From positions 994,501 to 1,058,500 of the forward strand of contig NZ_CP151099.1 of the NCBI RefSeq assembly GCF_038096175.1: a DNA stretch of 64,000 nt. The letters run 5' to 3'. This stretch comes from Nostoc sp. UHCC 0302 (GTDB taxonomy: Bacteria > Cyanobacteriota > Cyanobacteriia > Cyanobacteriales > Nostocaceae). The translations under genes were made by a program, and so were the position numbers. Below, one piece after another: positions 9,311-19,463 of the stretch (position 1 is the first letter of the stretch; each line of letters begins with the position of its first letter). A model generated the notes under the pieces. The model did not search any database, had not been told where the DNA came from, and was given only the letters and a program-made list of their open reading frames with translations.

Positions 9311-9535
9311 ATGACAGCTAGAAACCAATTAGTTCATTTTTTAGAAGAAGAGTTAGGTGTTCCTGACGGAGTGATTACCTTTGCCTTGCGACATTGTGAG
9401 CAAACACCCAACTATTTAGCCATAACTCTTTGGCAGTATGGGCTAGTGACACTAGATCAGTTAGCTCAAATTTTTGATTGGCTAGAGGGGGCTGGGGATT
9501 GGGAGAGTGGGGGAGTGGGGGAGTGGGGGAGATGA
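9311..9535 (+). CDS. DUF2949 family protein
   Basis: The 74-residue protein begins MTARNQLVHFLEEELGV and has the compact helical pattern of the cyanobacterial DUF2949 family (ALRHCEQTPNYLAITLWQYG, then LDQLAQIFDWLE). The function of the family is unknown. The family usually ends near the DWLE motif; here the last ~14 residues are Gly/Glu/Trp-rich and are encoded by a GGGGGAGT simple repeat, so the tail looks like a repeat-driven extension. It stands alone between the HLIP relic and ftsH. Confidence 0.7.
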   Translation: MTARNQLVHFLEEELGVPDGVITFALRHCEQTPNYLAITLWQYGLVTLDQLAQIFDWLEGAGDWESGGVGEWGR

Positions 9536-9537
9536 GG
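9485..9537. repeat. GGGGAGT simple-sequence repeat at a gene end
   Basis: Imperfect repeats of GGGGAGTG/GGGGGAG overlap the 3' end of the DUF2949 gene and supply its stop codon. This type of G-rich repeat occurs again in this window in other places, including inside an NRPS gene. Confidence 0.75.
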
Positions 9538-9682
9538 GAGAAATAACTCTTGACTCCTGACTCCTATACAGACGCGTAGACGCTCGAAGAGCGGCTTCTC
9601 GTAAGAGTATAATCGCGTCTCTCGGCACTCTCAATGCCCAATGCCCTATTTGCAGTTTTAACTCTAAAGATTGGTAACATAA

Positions 9683-11569
9683 ATGACAATTAAAGAACAG
9701 CCTAAGCCACCTCGGTCTCGGATTATTGCCAACGTATTACTGGCTGTATCAGGGTTATTTTTGCTCTTAAATTTCTTTTTGCCTAATTTATTTGCTTCTG
9801 GCCCTGCTGGCGTTCCCTACAGCCTATTTATTCATCAAGTACAGGAAGGAGAAGTCAACCGTGTTTCTGTTGGTCAAAACCAGATACGCTACGAGTTAAA
9901 AACAGAGAACTCTGAGCCTGGCCAAGTGTTTGTGACTACACCCATCTTTGATTTAGAGTTGCCCAAGCTGCTTGAATCAAAAGGAGTTGAATTCGCCGCA
10001 GCACCTCCACCCAAGGGCAGTTGGTTGACAACCGTCATAGGTTGGGTGATTCCGCCGCTGATTTTTGTTGCTATTTGGCAGTTCTTTATCGCCCGTGGCG
10101 GTGGTGGTGGCCCGCAAGGAGTATTATCGATTGGTAAGAGCAAAGCTAAGGTTTACGTTGAAGGTGAATCAGCTAAAATTACCTTCGCAGATGTGGCTGG
10201 AGTAGAAGAAGCTAAGACTGAGTTAGTAGAAATCGTAGACTTCCTCAAGACTCCGGCACGCTTTACCCAAATCGGAGCCAAGATTCCTAAAGGTGTACTG
10301 TTGATAGGGCCTCCTGGTACAGGTAAAACGCTTTTAGCTAAAGCCGTAGCAGGAGAAGCCGGTGTTCCATTCTTCAGTATTTCTGGTTCGGAATTTGTGG
10401 AACTATTTGTTGGAGTGGGTTCTTCTAGAGTGCGGGATTTGTTTGAGCAGGCGAAGAAGCAGGCTCCTTGTATTGTATTTATTGATGAACTAGATGCGAT
10501 CGGCAAGTCTCGTAGCAGTAATGGCTTCTATGGTGGTAACGATGAGCGCGAACAGACTCTCAACCAGTTACTAACGGAGATGGATGGGTTTGCTGCTGGG
10601 GATGCAACGGTGATTGTGTTGGCAGCTACCAACCGCCCGGAAACCCTTGACCCGGCATTGCTACGTCCAGGTCGCTTTGACCGCCAAGTGTTGGTAGACC
10701 GTCCTGATTTATCTGGACGTGAGGCAATTCTCAAGATTCACGCTCAAAAGGTGAAACTAGGAGATGATGTAAATTTAAAAGCGATCGCTACTCGTACTCC
10801 TGGTTTTGCTGGGGCAGATTTAGCAAACTTGGTGAATGAAGCTGCATTATTAGCAGCACGCAATCAACGTAAAATGGTTGCTCAAGAAGACTTTAATGAA
10901 GCAATTGAGCGAGTCGTAGCAGGTTTAGAGAAGAAGAGTCGAGTGATGAACGAGACTGAGAAAAAGATTGTTGCCTACCATGAAGTTGGTCATGCAATGG
11001 TCGGTGCATTAATCCCAGGAAGTGGTCGTGTGGAAAAGATTTCGATTATTCCCCGTGGGATGGCAGCTTTGGGCTACACTTTGCAATTACCCACCGAAGA
11101 CCGCTTTTTGATGAATGAAACAGAACTGCGGGGTCAAATTGCTACCTTGCTGGGAGGACGTTCTGCTGAGGAGATTGTGTTTAACAGTATTACAACAGGT
11201 GCTGCTAACGATTTGCAACGGGCAACAGATTTAGCAGAACGGATGGTAACCACTTACGGGATGAGTAAAGTCTTGGGGCCACTGGCTTATCAACAAGGAC
11301 AACAAGCAATGTTCCTCGGCAATGGTGGTACTAATCCCCGGCGGTCGATGAGTGAAGATACAGCCAAAGCCATTGATAGCGAAGTCAAGGAAATTGTGGA
11401 AACAGCCCACGAACAAGCCCTGGAGATCCTCAAAAATAATCGAGACTTGCTAGAAACGATCGCCACTGAACTTTTGCAAACAGAAGTTATTGAAGGCGAG
11501 AAACTGCACAGTCTGCTGAGTCAAGTTAAACCGTTAACCGAGCTAGCTGCTGGCTCCTTTGCATCTTAA
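9683..11569 (+). CDS. ftsH: ATP-dependent zinc metalloprotease FtsH
   Basis: This membrane-anchored AAA+ protease degrades damaged membrane proteins; in cyanobacteria FtsH2-type members remove photodamaged D1 from photosystem II. Two membrane segments (residues ~14-37 and ~113-137) flank a short lumenal domain. The AAA module has Walker A GPPGTGKT (209-216) and Walker B VFIDELD (265-271), with an R-finger region near GRFDRQV. The zinc protease motif HEVGH lies near residue 433. The length of 628 is close to Synechocystis FtsH2. The gene stands alone and ends in a terminator. Confidence 0.95.
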   Translation: MTIKEQPKPPRSRIIANVLLAVSGLFLLLNFFLPNLFASGPAGVPYSLFIHQVQEGEVNRVSVGQNQIRYELKTENSEPGQVFVTTPIFDLELPKLLESKGVEFAAAPPPKGSWLTTVIGWVIPPLIFVAIWQFFIARGGGGGPQGVLSIGKSKAKVYVEGESAKITFADVAGVEEAKTELVEIVDFLKTPARFTQIGAKIPKGVLLIGPPGTGKTLLAKAVAGEAGVPFFSISGSEFVELFVGVGSSRVRDLFEQAKKQAPCIVFIDELDAIGKSRSSNGFYGGNDEREQTLNQLLTEMDGFAAGDATVIVLAATNRPETLDPALLRPGRFDRQVLVDRPDLSGREAILKIHAQKVKLGDDVNLKAIATRTPGFAGADLANLVNEAALLAARNQRKMVAQEDFNEAIERVVAGLEKKSRVMNETEKKIVAYHEVGHAMVGALIPGSGRVEKISIIPRGMAALGYTLQLPTEDRFLMNETELRGQIATLLGGRSAEEIVFNSITTGAANDLQRATDLAERMVTTYGMSKVLGPLAYQQGQQAMFLGNGGTNPRRSMSEDTAKAIDSEVKEIVETAHEQALEILKNNRDLLETIATELLQTEVIEGEKLHSLLSQVKPLTELAAGSFAS

Positions 11570-11604
11570 CTTGATCTTGGTAGGCGAGCGTTGATTACAT
11601 AACC

Positions 11605-11634
11605 AGCGGAATCCAACACAATGGTTCCGCTTTT
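11605..11634 (+). terminator. Terminator after ftsH
   Basis: AGCGGAA (11605-11611) pairs with TTCCGCT (11625-11631), followed by TTT. It lies about 35 bases beyond the ftsH stop. Confidence 0.75.
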
Positions 11635-12146
11635 ATCTGTAGTCTCAATAACTAATTGAGCTAAGCAACTGTCAGTAGACCTAAAAGTTCTGCGATCGCT
11701 CCGTGATTGATATCTGAAAAACTGATTGTCGTCGAAAAAACCATATTCTTAGATACAGTTTTTAGAAAAATCCTTGACTAACTTTAAATAAGTAAAACTA
11801 ATTAATCAGCTAGAAAGTTAAGGGTTAGGCTCCCACCAGAATCCCACCAGAATATAGTTCTGGTACTGTGGTATGCAATTTTTGTAAAGTATGGAGGTAA
11901 AAACGCAAAATTTTTGATTTTGAGGATAATTTAGTTTTGCTATGACTGCAACACAGCCAGTTTTAACTAATAGTAAAACCTTAAATGAAGTAGTTAACTG
12001 TTTAACAGAACATATTTCAATTCAGACTCAAGGTATTTGCTTCGATTATTGTTTTCCGAGAGTGACACAACAGGGCTAAATAACTCTTGATGGAGCATAA
12101 GCAATATTCCGCCACCAGTATCAAAAGCTAACAAAAACCCATAAAG
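11635..12146. other. Spacer with a truncated transposase-like start
   Basis: A plus-strand frame from 11942 to 12079 encodes about 45 residues starting MTATQPVLTNSKTLNEVVN and then stops. I recall this start from a Nostoc ISH3-like transposase, so it is probably a truncated relic. A purine-rich AGGATAA stretch precedes it. The rest of the spacer is AT-rich and shows nothing else. Confidence 0.4.
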
Positions 12147-12167
12147 TGAGCTAAAAGCTCATTTTTT
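12147..12167 (+). terminator. Small hairpin with T run
   Basis: TGAGCT and AGCTCA pair around AAA and are followed by six T on the plus strand. Orientation suits a plus-strand transcript, perhaps of the relic upstream. It lies about 55 bases beyond the stop of the minus-strand ABC gene and may separate the two. Confidence 0.5.
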
Positions 12168-12222
12168 CATTCAAGTCACACTTATAAAGCTAGTTTGGGC
12201 TTCATTTGGGGTTAATTTTTGT

Positions 12223-14016
12223 CTAAGTGCCGATAGTGACAATTTCTTTTTGAGTCCGATAATCTTGCACAGTCACAAGTTGCCAACTGGAATCTTGTGA
12301 AAGTTCCAAAACCCATTGATGATAATCAAACAGGCTTTCCCGATGGCCAACACTGATAAATGTTGTTTTTGTCTTTTGTAACTGTTGATATAACCTTCCT
12401 TCATTTTCCAAATCTAAAGCACTTGTTGCTTCATCCAATATAGTAAAGCTAGGATGAGTAACTAACAGTCTTGCGAAAGCAAGACGTTGTTGTTCTCCTA
12501 TCGATAATATATTCTCCCAAGAAACTTCTGTATCAAAGCCATCGACGCGGGTAAGTAAGTTTTGTAGGTTGACCTGTTGCAAAACTTCTTTGAGTTCTGC
12601 ATCAGTCATTTGACGACTGGTGTTAGGATAGAGCAATTGTTCCCGCAAAGTTCCCAAAATTATGTAAGGACGTTGGGGTAAAAATAAAACTTCTTCTAAT
12701 GGAGGTCGCACTAAACGGCCAGTTCCGGCGTTCCACAAACCAGCGATCGCTCGCAATAAAGAACTTTTACCTCGACCGCTTGGCCCAACAATCAATAAAC
12801 CTTCTCCCGGTTGAACAGATAGGGATAAGTCTTCGACGATTACCTGTTCATAGTTGGGCGTTTGTAAAGTAACATTCTCAAAAGCAAGACGATTCTCTTC
12901 TATAATTTTAATCGTACTAACATTCTCTGGTTCTTTGGTAACAGCTTTTAACGCATCTGAAAACTCAGCTAAACGCTCAACATAACTCGAAAATCGCCCA
13001 GAAGTTCCAAATTCATTGATTAATTCTGCCATAGCATTAGCAAACAAACCAGTAGCTAAACTGGCTTGGCCAACTTGTCCGAAATCAATTTCACCATTAA
13101 TATATAATGGGCCAAGTACTAGAAACGGAAATATTTGGATAATAGCCTGATATCCTCTGTTAAAAATTTCCTTACCTCTTTCCCAATTAATCTTGCGTTC
13201 AATATTTTTTAGGAGATTACTGAATCGGCGCTGAATTATATTTGATTCTTGGTTTTCTCCTTGAAAAAAAGCTATCGATTCAGCGTGATTACGAACATGA
13301 GTTAAGGAATAATTATATTCAGCTTTAAGTTCAAGTTCCTCTTGATTAATCTTATTCAACTCTTGAGTTAAGTAAATAGCAATCAAATTTCCTATAACCG
13401 TATAAACAAGCATAACTACAGCGATCTGTTGGGAAATTGACCAAACAATTACTAAAAAAGCCGTCATTTCCAGCACTTTTTCTAAGAAAGTAGCTGAAAA
13501 AGTTAGAGCATTATTGGTAATGGGTTCAATTTCTTGGGATATACGTTGATCTGGGTTATCAATATCAGATTTAAAGTTAATTCTATAATAAGCACGTTTA
13601 CTCAAATATTTTGATAATGTGCGATTATTTAGCCATTTGTACCAATCAAGAGCAATTTTTTTTCTGACAAATTTAGAAAATCCTACCAAGAAGGTTACGC
13701 AGATCAGGCTAACGCCATAAACTGACAAGGTTTGAGTAAACTTAGTAATATCTTTCTCTTCAATGATGACATTGACTAAATAGTTACTAATGAAGGTATT
13801 GAAGGCAGCTACGCCCACAAGTGCGATTATTAATAAGATCAAGAGAATAAGCATCCCCCATGCGCGAATCACGTCTGAAAATGCTCTGTCTCCTGGCTCT
13901 GTTGGATACCAATAAGGCCCTGCGATCGCTCTAACATTCTCCCAAAATTGATTAAAAGCCGAAAATGGCGAAGTAGTATCTTTTAAGGCTTGATTGCGAA
14001 GAACTTGGGCTTGCAT
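12223..14016 (-). CDS. ABC transporter, fused permease-ATPase (SbmA/YddA-like)
   Basis: The 597-residue half-transporter should export a peptide or other metabolite as a homodimer. The N-terminal ABC_membrane_2-type domain (about residues 50-350) has several membrane helices, beginning with a strongly hydrophobic segment near residue 52-75. The ATPase domain has Walker A GPSGRGKSS near residue 418, a signature region SIGEQQRLAFARLL, and Walker B TILDEATSALD. Fused exporters of this family, such as McyH, accompany cyanobacterial NRPS clusters. It is the last gene of the minus-strand cluster. Export of the finished peptide is inferred. Confidence 0.85.
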   Translation of the reverse strand: MQAQVLRNQALKDTTSPFSAFNQFWENVRAIAGPYWYPTEPGDRAFSDVIRAWGMLILLILLIIALVGVAAFNTFISNYLVNVIIEEKDITKFTQTLSVYGVSLICVTFLVGFSKFVRKKIALDWYKWLNNRTLSKYLSKRAYYRINFKSDIDNPDQRISQEIEPITNNALTFSATFLEKVLEMTAFLVIVWSISQQIAVVMLVYTVIGNLIAIYLTQELNKINQEELELKAEYNYSLTHVRNHAESIAFFQGENQESNIIQRRFSNLLKNIERKINWERGKEIFNRGYQAIIQIFPFLVLGPLYINGEIDFGQVGQASLATGLFANAMAELINEFGTSGRFSSYVERLAEFSDALKAVTKEPENVSTIKIIEENRLAFENVTLQTPNYEQVIVEDLSLSVQPGEGLLIVGPSGRGKSSLLRAIAGLWNAGTGRLVRPPLEEVLFLPQRPYIILGTLREQLLYPNTSRQMTDAELKEVLQQVNLQNLLTRVDGFDTEVSWENILSIGEQQRLAFARLLVTHPSFTILDEATSALDLENEGRLYQQLQKTKTTFISVGHRESLFDYHQWVLELSQDSSWQLVTVQDYRTQKEIVTIGT

Positions 14017-14210
14017 ATTTTATAATAAGTACGTCGAAAATTTTCTATTACTGTATCACTGAAGTCAAGGCAAATATAGCCTGAAAATATTATTGGATAA
14101 GCTTTTTAGCTATTGCTTTTTTAGAAATCATCCTTGCCTAGTTTGCTTTGAGTTAGATAAAGATGGCACAAACTGGAACTAAAGAATAAGGGTTTGAGTA
14201 AGATATCCTC

Positions 14211-15602
14211 TCAGACCTTCGGCAAAGCTGAGGTCGTTATAGCTGCGATGCCTGCGGCGGGCCTAGCCAACGCAACTTCATCAATCACATCAGGTAGTTC
14301 ATCTTCCACAAGTCGTAGGCGAGGGTAGAAGTAGGCAATACAAGTTGCTGAAATAGTCAAAATTCCCATGATGATGCACAGAAGTCCCATACCACGACCT
14401 GTGCCGACACCAATAATTTGTCCGATACTACCTGCCAAAAAACCATCAGTAGCCATTAAGGGTTCAAACACCTTTTCTGCCAAAGGCCCTATCGTAATAT
14501 AGCCTAGAGGTAAACCTACAGCTTCGATCGCTCCTTTAATAGAAAAGACTCTACCCTGCACTAATGGTTCTACTTTCGACTGAAAAATAGCTTGGGTTGA
14601 ACTAGCAATTATTGGTCGGATCAAAAAGAATAAGAAGATGCCGACAATGAAAACAAAAATAGAAGCTTGCAAACCGGCAACGATAAGAAACACACCCGTG
14701 AGCAGCATACAGCTATATATCGTATTTATGTTACGCTCTAGACCTCCCCAGATACCAATCAGTAAACCCCCTGCTAAAATAGCAACGCCAAAGAGCGAAA
14801 GAATAGTCCCTAAAACTGTTACGGGAGCAAAAGATAAAACCAGAGGTATAGTTATAACCTGAACACATCCTATGAGAAAAAGGCTATAAGCTGAGATGAT
14901 TAACACTCCTAGTAGTCCTGGTCGAGCCAATAAATAGGTTAATCCATAAGTTGTTTCTTTAAGAAAAGAACTTTCCTCAATTGCAACAGCAGGAGTGCTG
15001 GATTTAGGAAACTGAACCAGCAACAAAAGAGTAATACTCAAAAATACGGTAGTTAAATGCAGCACAATAATCCCTTGCAGAGAAATCATCCCTAGTAAGA
15101 TACCTCCTAAAGGTGGTGCAACAAGCCGCGCCGTACCATTCATGAAACTCAGCATTCCATTCGCACGACCAAGGTGCTGTTTTGGTACTAGTAGGGTTAT
15201 GGAAGCGATGAAAGCGGGTATCTGAAAAGCCATAAAGATAGCACTGAAGGTATTGGCTAAGTAAATGTGCCACACTTCCAATCGACCAATGATAAATAAA
15301 GCACCGATCGCCACTGTTGCTAAAGTTGCAAATAAATCGCTGAGAATCATTGTCCATCTCCGATCCCACCGATCCACTAATAACCCAGCTACAGGTGCAA
15401 GTAAGATTAGAGGTAAAGTATTGGAAAGGGTAATAAGAGCAAATTGGGTGACAGAACCTGTATGTTCGTAAACCCAAACATCCAAAGCAAATGCGGTGAT
15501 GCTGCTACCAATAGATGCAATGAGCTGTCCCACCCAAACGATGATAAACAGTTTCATCTCACGGAAAATAGTTAGTGGCGTTTTTTCTATAATTGCTAAC
15601 AC
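14211..15602 (-). CDS. MFS efflux transporter
   Basis: This is a 12-helix major facilitator protein of about 463 residues, resembling macrolide-efflux MFS_3 members. The conserved cytoplasmic loop after helix 2 reads AGLLVDRWDRRWTMILSD. The frame can open at a TTG at 15608, but an AGGAG site placed 6 bases before the GTG at 15602 makes that the better start. It begins 2 bases after the glycosyltransferase stop, so the two are translationally linked. Efflux of the cluster product or an intermediate is likely but not shown. The C-terminal tail is Ala-rich and partly repeat-like. Confidence 0.8.
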   Translation of the reverse strand: MLAIIEKTPLTIFREMKLFIIVWVGQLIASIGSSITAFALDVWVYEHTGSVTQFALITLSNTLPLILLAPVAGLLVDRWDRRWTMILSDLFATLATVAIGALFIIGRLEVWHIYLANTFSAIFMAFQIPAFIASITLLVPKQHLGRANGMLSFMNGTARLVAPPLGGILLGMISLQGIIVLHLTTVFLSITLLLLVQFPKSSTPAVAIEESSFLKETTYGLTYLLARPGLLGVLIISAYSLFLIGCVQVITIPLVLSFAPVTVLGTILSLFGVAILAGGLLIGIWGGLERNINTIYSCMLLTGVFLIVAGLQASIFVFIVGIFLFFLIRPIIASSTQAIFQSKVEPLVQGRVFSIKGAIEAVGLPLGYITIGPLAEKVFEPLMATDGFLAGSIGQIIGVGTGRGMGLLCIIMGILTISATCIAYFYPRLRLVEDELPDVIDEVALARPAAGIAAITTSALPKV

Positions 15603-15604
15603 GA

Positions 15605-16876
15605 TCAACTCCTAAGTGTATGCATATTCAAATTTTTCATTGCTTGATATTGGTGCAATAGCTTTTGCGCCTGATGATCCCAATCAAACTTTTCAACTGC
15701 TTCGCGGTTTCCAAGTTCTCCCATTGCAATTCTGAGATTGTCATCTAAAAGCAGCCGCAGCATTGCATCGGCTAAAGCATCCACATTCCCGCGTTCGACC
15801 AATAATCCTGTTTTCCCATCCTCTATCAGTTCGGGGAAAGCACCGCCACGGGTAGCAATAACAGGCAATCCCATCGACATTGCTTCGATAATCGGCATTC
15901 CAAATGCCTCATTCCAAACAGATGGAAAAATAAATATATCTGCTTGCTGATAATACTCAAATAGCTCGAAATGGGGAACTTTTCCCAGAAAAAAAACCGA
16001 ATTGGCTGCGTTAGAAGCAATTCGCTCTTGCAATTGCGATCGATAGCTACCTTGGTAATAAGGAAGAATATTCTGAATTTGCGGATCTTCTCTATCAAGT
16101 GTGTACCACGGTACTAATGCAGTTTCTGAACCGACAAGTTTTAGCTGTACTTGAGGATAACGAGACACTACTTTATTAAAGGCATCAATTAAAACGTGTA
16201 TACCCTTCTCTGGTGAGATTCTGCCCACAAAAAGGATTTGTTTAATATCTTTTTTCTTGGCTTCTCTATTGTGATGATTAGGGAGAGCGAAGTGACGAGT
16301 ATCTGCACCGTTATATAAAGTTTGGCTGTTAATGTGAGGTAAGTATTTACGAACCTGATTTTTTAGATAATCGCTGCATCCAATTACTAAATCGACTGAC
16401 TTAAGATGTTGTTCAACCATTATTGGATCGAACAATGGTAGAAAATCACTATGTATATGTAAGACAATTTTAGCTTGGGGGTTATAGGCACGGATGAGGG
16501 GAACGAATTGAAAAACAATGTTCATGTGAATTACATCACATTGCTGTGCTTGAATATCCTTGGCGACTTTTCGGTAAAATTCACAATAAAATAATTTAGA
16601 GGCATAAAAAGGTCGTTGAGGATGGGAGATATTCCAGATATCAAGAAAGTTTAATGGTTCTAATATTTTATCGAGCCATGATTCAGGGATGCGACGATAG
16701 GTAATCCCATCTTCGTGGTATTCCAATTCTTGATAATGACCTTTTGAACCATAAAATAAAACCTCATGGCCAGCACGAGCCAAACGCAGCGCAAACGCAT
16801 AAGATACTAGGCGTATTCCCCCGGTTTTAGGTGGTTCAGCTAGAGTTACAGGATAATCAAAAAAAGCTATTTTCAT
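15605..16876 (-). CDS. Family 4 glycosyltransferase
   Basis: The 423-residue GT-B enzyme transfers a sugar from a nucleotide donor. The N-terminal domain opens with a glycine-rich PPKTGGIRLV segment. The C-terminal Glycos_transf_1 domain has ILFVGRISPEKGIHVLIDAF and the donor-site E-x7-E region FGMPIIEAMSMGLPVIATRGG, followed by ELIEDGKTGLLVE. Suomilide- and banyaside-type peptides carry sugars on the bicyclic residue, so this enzyme is the obvious candidate for that step. It lies just upstream of the MFS gene and is separated from the rest of the cluster by the oppositely oriented aldo/keto reductase. Confidence 0.85.
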   Translation of the reverse strand: MKIAFFDYPVTLAEPPKTGGIRLVSYAFALRLARAGHEVLFYGSKGHYQELEYHEDGITYRRIPESWLDKILEPLNFLDIWNISHPQRPFYASKLFYCEFYRKVAKDIQAQQCDVIHMNIVFQFVPLIRAYNPQAKIVLHIHSDFLPLFDPIMVEQHLKSVDLVIGCSDYLKNQVRKYLPHINSQTLYNGADTRHFALPNHHNREAKKKDIKQILFVGRISPEKGIHVLIDAFNKVVSRYPQVQLKLVGSETALVPWYTLDREDPQIQNILPYYQGSYRSQLQERIASNAANSVFFLGKVPHFELFEYYQQADIFIFPSVWNEAFGMPIIEAMSMGLPVIATRGGAFPELIEDGKTGLLVERGNVDALADAMLRLLLDDNLRIAMGELGNREAVEKFDWDHQAQKLLHQYQAMKNLNMHTLRS

Positions 16877-17050
16877 AATGAGAAATTTAGATAATTTTTG
16901 GGAATAATTCGAATTTAGTGGTGATAAATAATCCGATTTTTAGTCGTGGTGATTGGTATTCTAAATTAATCTAAAAATTGTGTTTTATTGCTCAAGAATA
17001 TCTGAAAATAAATGGAGTTAGCTTGTAAGTTTTAAGTTAAAAAATTGCTG

Positions 17051-17884
17051 ATGAAAAATATCTGTTTACCATCTGGTCAATTGATGCCAGTATTAGGAAT
17101 GGGGACTGCGGGACTGGGTGAAGCGATCGCCCAGCGTGAGAATGAGATTGCTGCTTTGCGTCGCGGAATCGATTTAGGGATGACATTGATTGATACGGCA
17201 GAGATTTACGGTGAGGGTGCGGCGGAAACGTTAATTGGCGAAGCGATCGCTAATTGTCGTTCATCTATCTTTCTCGTGAGTAAGGTTGCGCCTCGCAATG
17301 CAACTAGGCAAGGGGCGATCGCAGCTTGCGAGAACAGTTTACGGCGCTTGCAGACAGATTTTATCGACCTCTATTTGTTGCATTGGCGGGGGCCTGTACA
17401 GTTATCAGAAACGTTGGCAGCATTTGAGACGTTGAAACAATCCGGCAAAATTCTAGATTATGGGGTTGGCAATTTTGATGTTGAGGATATGGAAGAAGCC
17501 AGTGCTTTACCCGGAGGTGAAGCCATTGCTACAAATCAAATCCCCTATAATTTGCAGCATCGCAATGGTGAGTGGAAGTTGTTATCCTGGTGTCGGCAAA
17601 GAGGAATCCCGATCATGGCACATTCGCCTTTGCTACAAGGTGAACTACTCAAACATCCCAAATTGCAATCAATTGCCCAACAGCGCGGCGTAACAGTTGC
17701 ACAGGTGGCGATCGCTTGGTTGTTGCATCAAGAGGTGATAGTCTTTCCCAAAGCCAGCAGTATCGCCCACGTTGAACAGAATCGCGCTGCCTTCGATTTG
17801 CAGTTAACAACAGAAGAACTGAATGTTTTAGACGTTGCTTTTCCCCCACCATCTGCACCTATTGCCCTGCTTGATAATTGGTAA
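17051..17884 (+). CDS. Aldo/keto reductase
   Basis: This is a 277-residue NAD(P)H-dependent carbonyl reductase of the TIM-barrel family. It has GMTLIDTAEIYGEGAAE (catalytic Asp and Tyr), FLVSKVAPRNATR (catalytic Lys), LLHWRGP in place of the usual histidine block, and the cofactor-binding end VFPKASSIAHVEQN. The ATG at 17051 is preferred over the TTG two codons earlier. It is the only plus-strand gene inside the cluster, so it may be an older resident or act independently. Confidence 0.85.
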   Translation: MKNICLPSGQLMPVLGMGTAGLGEAIAQRENEIAALRRGIDLGMTLIDTAEIYGEGAAETLIGEAIANCRSSIFLVSKVAPRNATRQGAIAACENSLRRLQTDFIDLYLLHWRGPVQLSETLAAFETLKQSGKILDYGVGNFDVEDMEEASALPGGEAIATNQIPYNLQHRNGEWKLLSWCRQRGIPIMAHSPLLQGELLKHPKLQSIAQQRGVTVAQVAIAWLLHQEVIVFPKASSIAHVEQNRAAFDLQLTTEELNVLDVAFPPPSAPIALLDNW

Positions 17885-17923
17885 TTTGTAATTCGTAATT
17901 CGTAATTCGTAATTCGTAATTAA
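17881..17923. repeat. Heptanucleotide tandem repeat (GTAATTC)
   Basis: About six copies of GTAATTC/GTAATTT run directly over the stop codon of the aldo/keto reductase. Such short tandemly repeated repetitive (STRR) sequences are characteristic of heterocystous cyanobacteria. Confidence 0.85.
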
Positions 17924-18103
17924 TGTGGTGTGAAACTTTCTCTCAAACCTAACCCCTTCTCTAGAAGGTAAGGTGAGCAAAAATTAAAGCCTCTCTCCGC
18001 TTCGGGGAGAGGAATGGAAGCGGGGTTTTAAGAATAAGTTGTACATCGCATTAATTAAGAAGTTTCTGGGGAGAACAGGCGGCTTACTTTTACCTGTTCC
18101 CTT

Positions 18104-19087
18104 TCATTTAGAACTGTTAAATCTTTTTGCCAAATCTTCAGTTTTTTGCTTGTAATATTCTTTTGTGAGGATCGGCGGGTATTTAGGAGATTTGCCTGTA
18201 TCTAAGCAATTTTCAATACAGGCAATCTCTGTATCATCACCAGGAGAGAGAAAGAAAGCTAAGGAGTATCTTTCTGGAAGATTACGGGCATTGGCTGGCA
18301 TCAGTACCCGATGTTTGGTAGCAGGGAGTTTATCGTTTGTCCATCGCTGCATGACATCTGCAATAAAGACTATCGCTGTGTTAGGAAGTGGAGGCGCAGC
18401 AATCCATTCTCCGGCATTGGTGCAAACCTCTAGCCCGCCATTTTCATCCTGAAAGAGTAAGGAAAGACTGCCCCAATCTGTATGTTCCTCGAAGCGTGCT
18501 TCTCCGGGTGCTGGCGGTTCAGATACTTCATAGTAGCGATGTAAAAGCCCGTAGTCGGCTTGTTGAGGATGGCGATCGCTAAAGTAAGATTCTGGTAAGT
18601 TTAGGGCAATGGCGATCGCTTTGAGAATACGATTACCAGCATCATGACAAGCTGTGAATAATTGCTGCACAGCATCATGAAAGGTCGGATGGTCTGCAAG
18701 GTGTTGATGAACCTGCTGCGCCACAGGGGAATCTGTATCGATCCGATCTGTTAAAACTGCTTCGCCGAACACGAAGGCTTCCCGAAAGTCACCATTATAT
18801 TTGGTGTAAAAGTATCCTAGTGCTGCTCCATCCTTCCAGGCTAGTTGTCTTTTTTCAAATTCTGGTAGCGCAAAGAAGCCATTAGCACTGCCAAAGGCTT
18901 GGTCAATTGCATTTTGAGGCACACAATTTTTCAGATAAAAGCAGCCAACTTCTTCAATTGCACATAAAAGTTGAGAAGCGATCGCCTGTTTACTAGCAAA
19001 GTCACTAAAAGTAAACTGATGGAAATCAAGGATGGGAATTTGCGTGGAAGTGATAGTTTGTTGTTCGAGTTTTTGAATAGTGTTCAT
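18104..19087 (-). CDS. 2OG-Fe(II) oxygenase, isopenicillin-synthase-like (paralogue 1)
   Basis: The 327-residue non-haem iron oxygenase belongs to the IPNS/gibberellin-oxidase-like family. The N-terminal DIOX_N domain begins IPILDFHQFTFSD. The jelly-roll core has the iron ligands H-x-D in FEEHTDWGSLSLL and the distal H in PATKHRVLMP, with the 2-oxoglutarate-binding Arg-x-Ser in ERYSLAFF. All catalytic residues are present. It is the most divergent of four related genes in the cluster. It probably hydroxylates, desaturates or cyclises part of the peptide; the exact step is unknown. Confidence 0.88.
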   Translation of the reverse strand: MNTIQKLEQQTITSTQIPILDFHQFTFSDFASKQAIASQLLCAIEEVGCFYLKNCVPQNAIDQAFGSANGFFALPEFEKRQLAWKDGAALGYFYTKYNGDFREAFVFGEAVLTDRIDTDSPVAQQVHQHLADHPTFHDAVQQLFTACHDAGNRILKAIAIALNLPESYFSDRHPQQADYGLLHRYYEVSEPPAPGEARFEEHTDWGSLSLLFQDENGGLEVCTNAGEWIAAPPLPNTAIVFIADVMQRWTNDKLPATKHRVLMPANARNLPERYSLAFFLSPGDDTEIACIENCLDTGKSPKYPPILTKEYYKQKTEDLAKRFNSSK

Positions 19088-19463
19088 ACATTAAAAGTCG
19101 GTGAAGTAAATTGATTAAGTTTGTAGTAAGGACTTTAGTCCTTAGATTTGAGCGATAAATCACTCACTACGAACCTCACAAATTAAAGAAAAGAATTACT
19201 AATGGTCTGTAACATTAATTTTGCTAGGTCAACCTATTTTCTATTCCTCTTCTTTTCTTTGTTTGCGTTCTTCTCTACGAGACGCTACGCGTAGCTTGCT
19301 TCTCCGTAGGAGTATACGCCCTTTGTAGTTTGATTATTTACCCTTCATAACTAATAGGTAAGAAAACGAACCGCGAAGTACGCGAAGTACACAAAGAAAG
19401 AGGGAAGAAAAGAGATTTAAAAGTTAATTTCCTGTTCACAATTAATGCGATGAAGTACTAGGC
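19088..19463. other. Spacer with dispersed palindromic repeats
   Basis: There is no gene here. A palindromic Nostoc-type repeat with ACGCTACGCGTAGC lies near 19280-19315, and a degenerate CGAAGTACGCGAAGTACAC repeat lies near 19366-19402. Confidence 0.6.
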
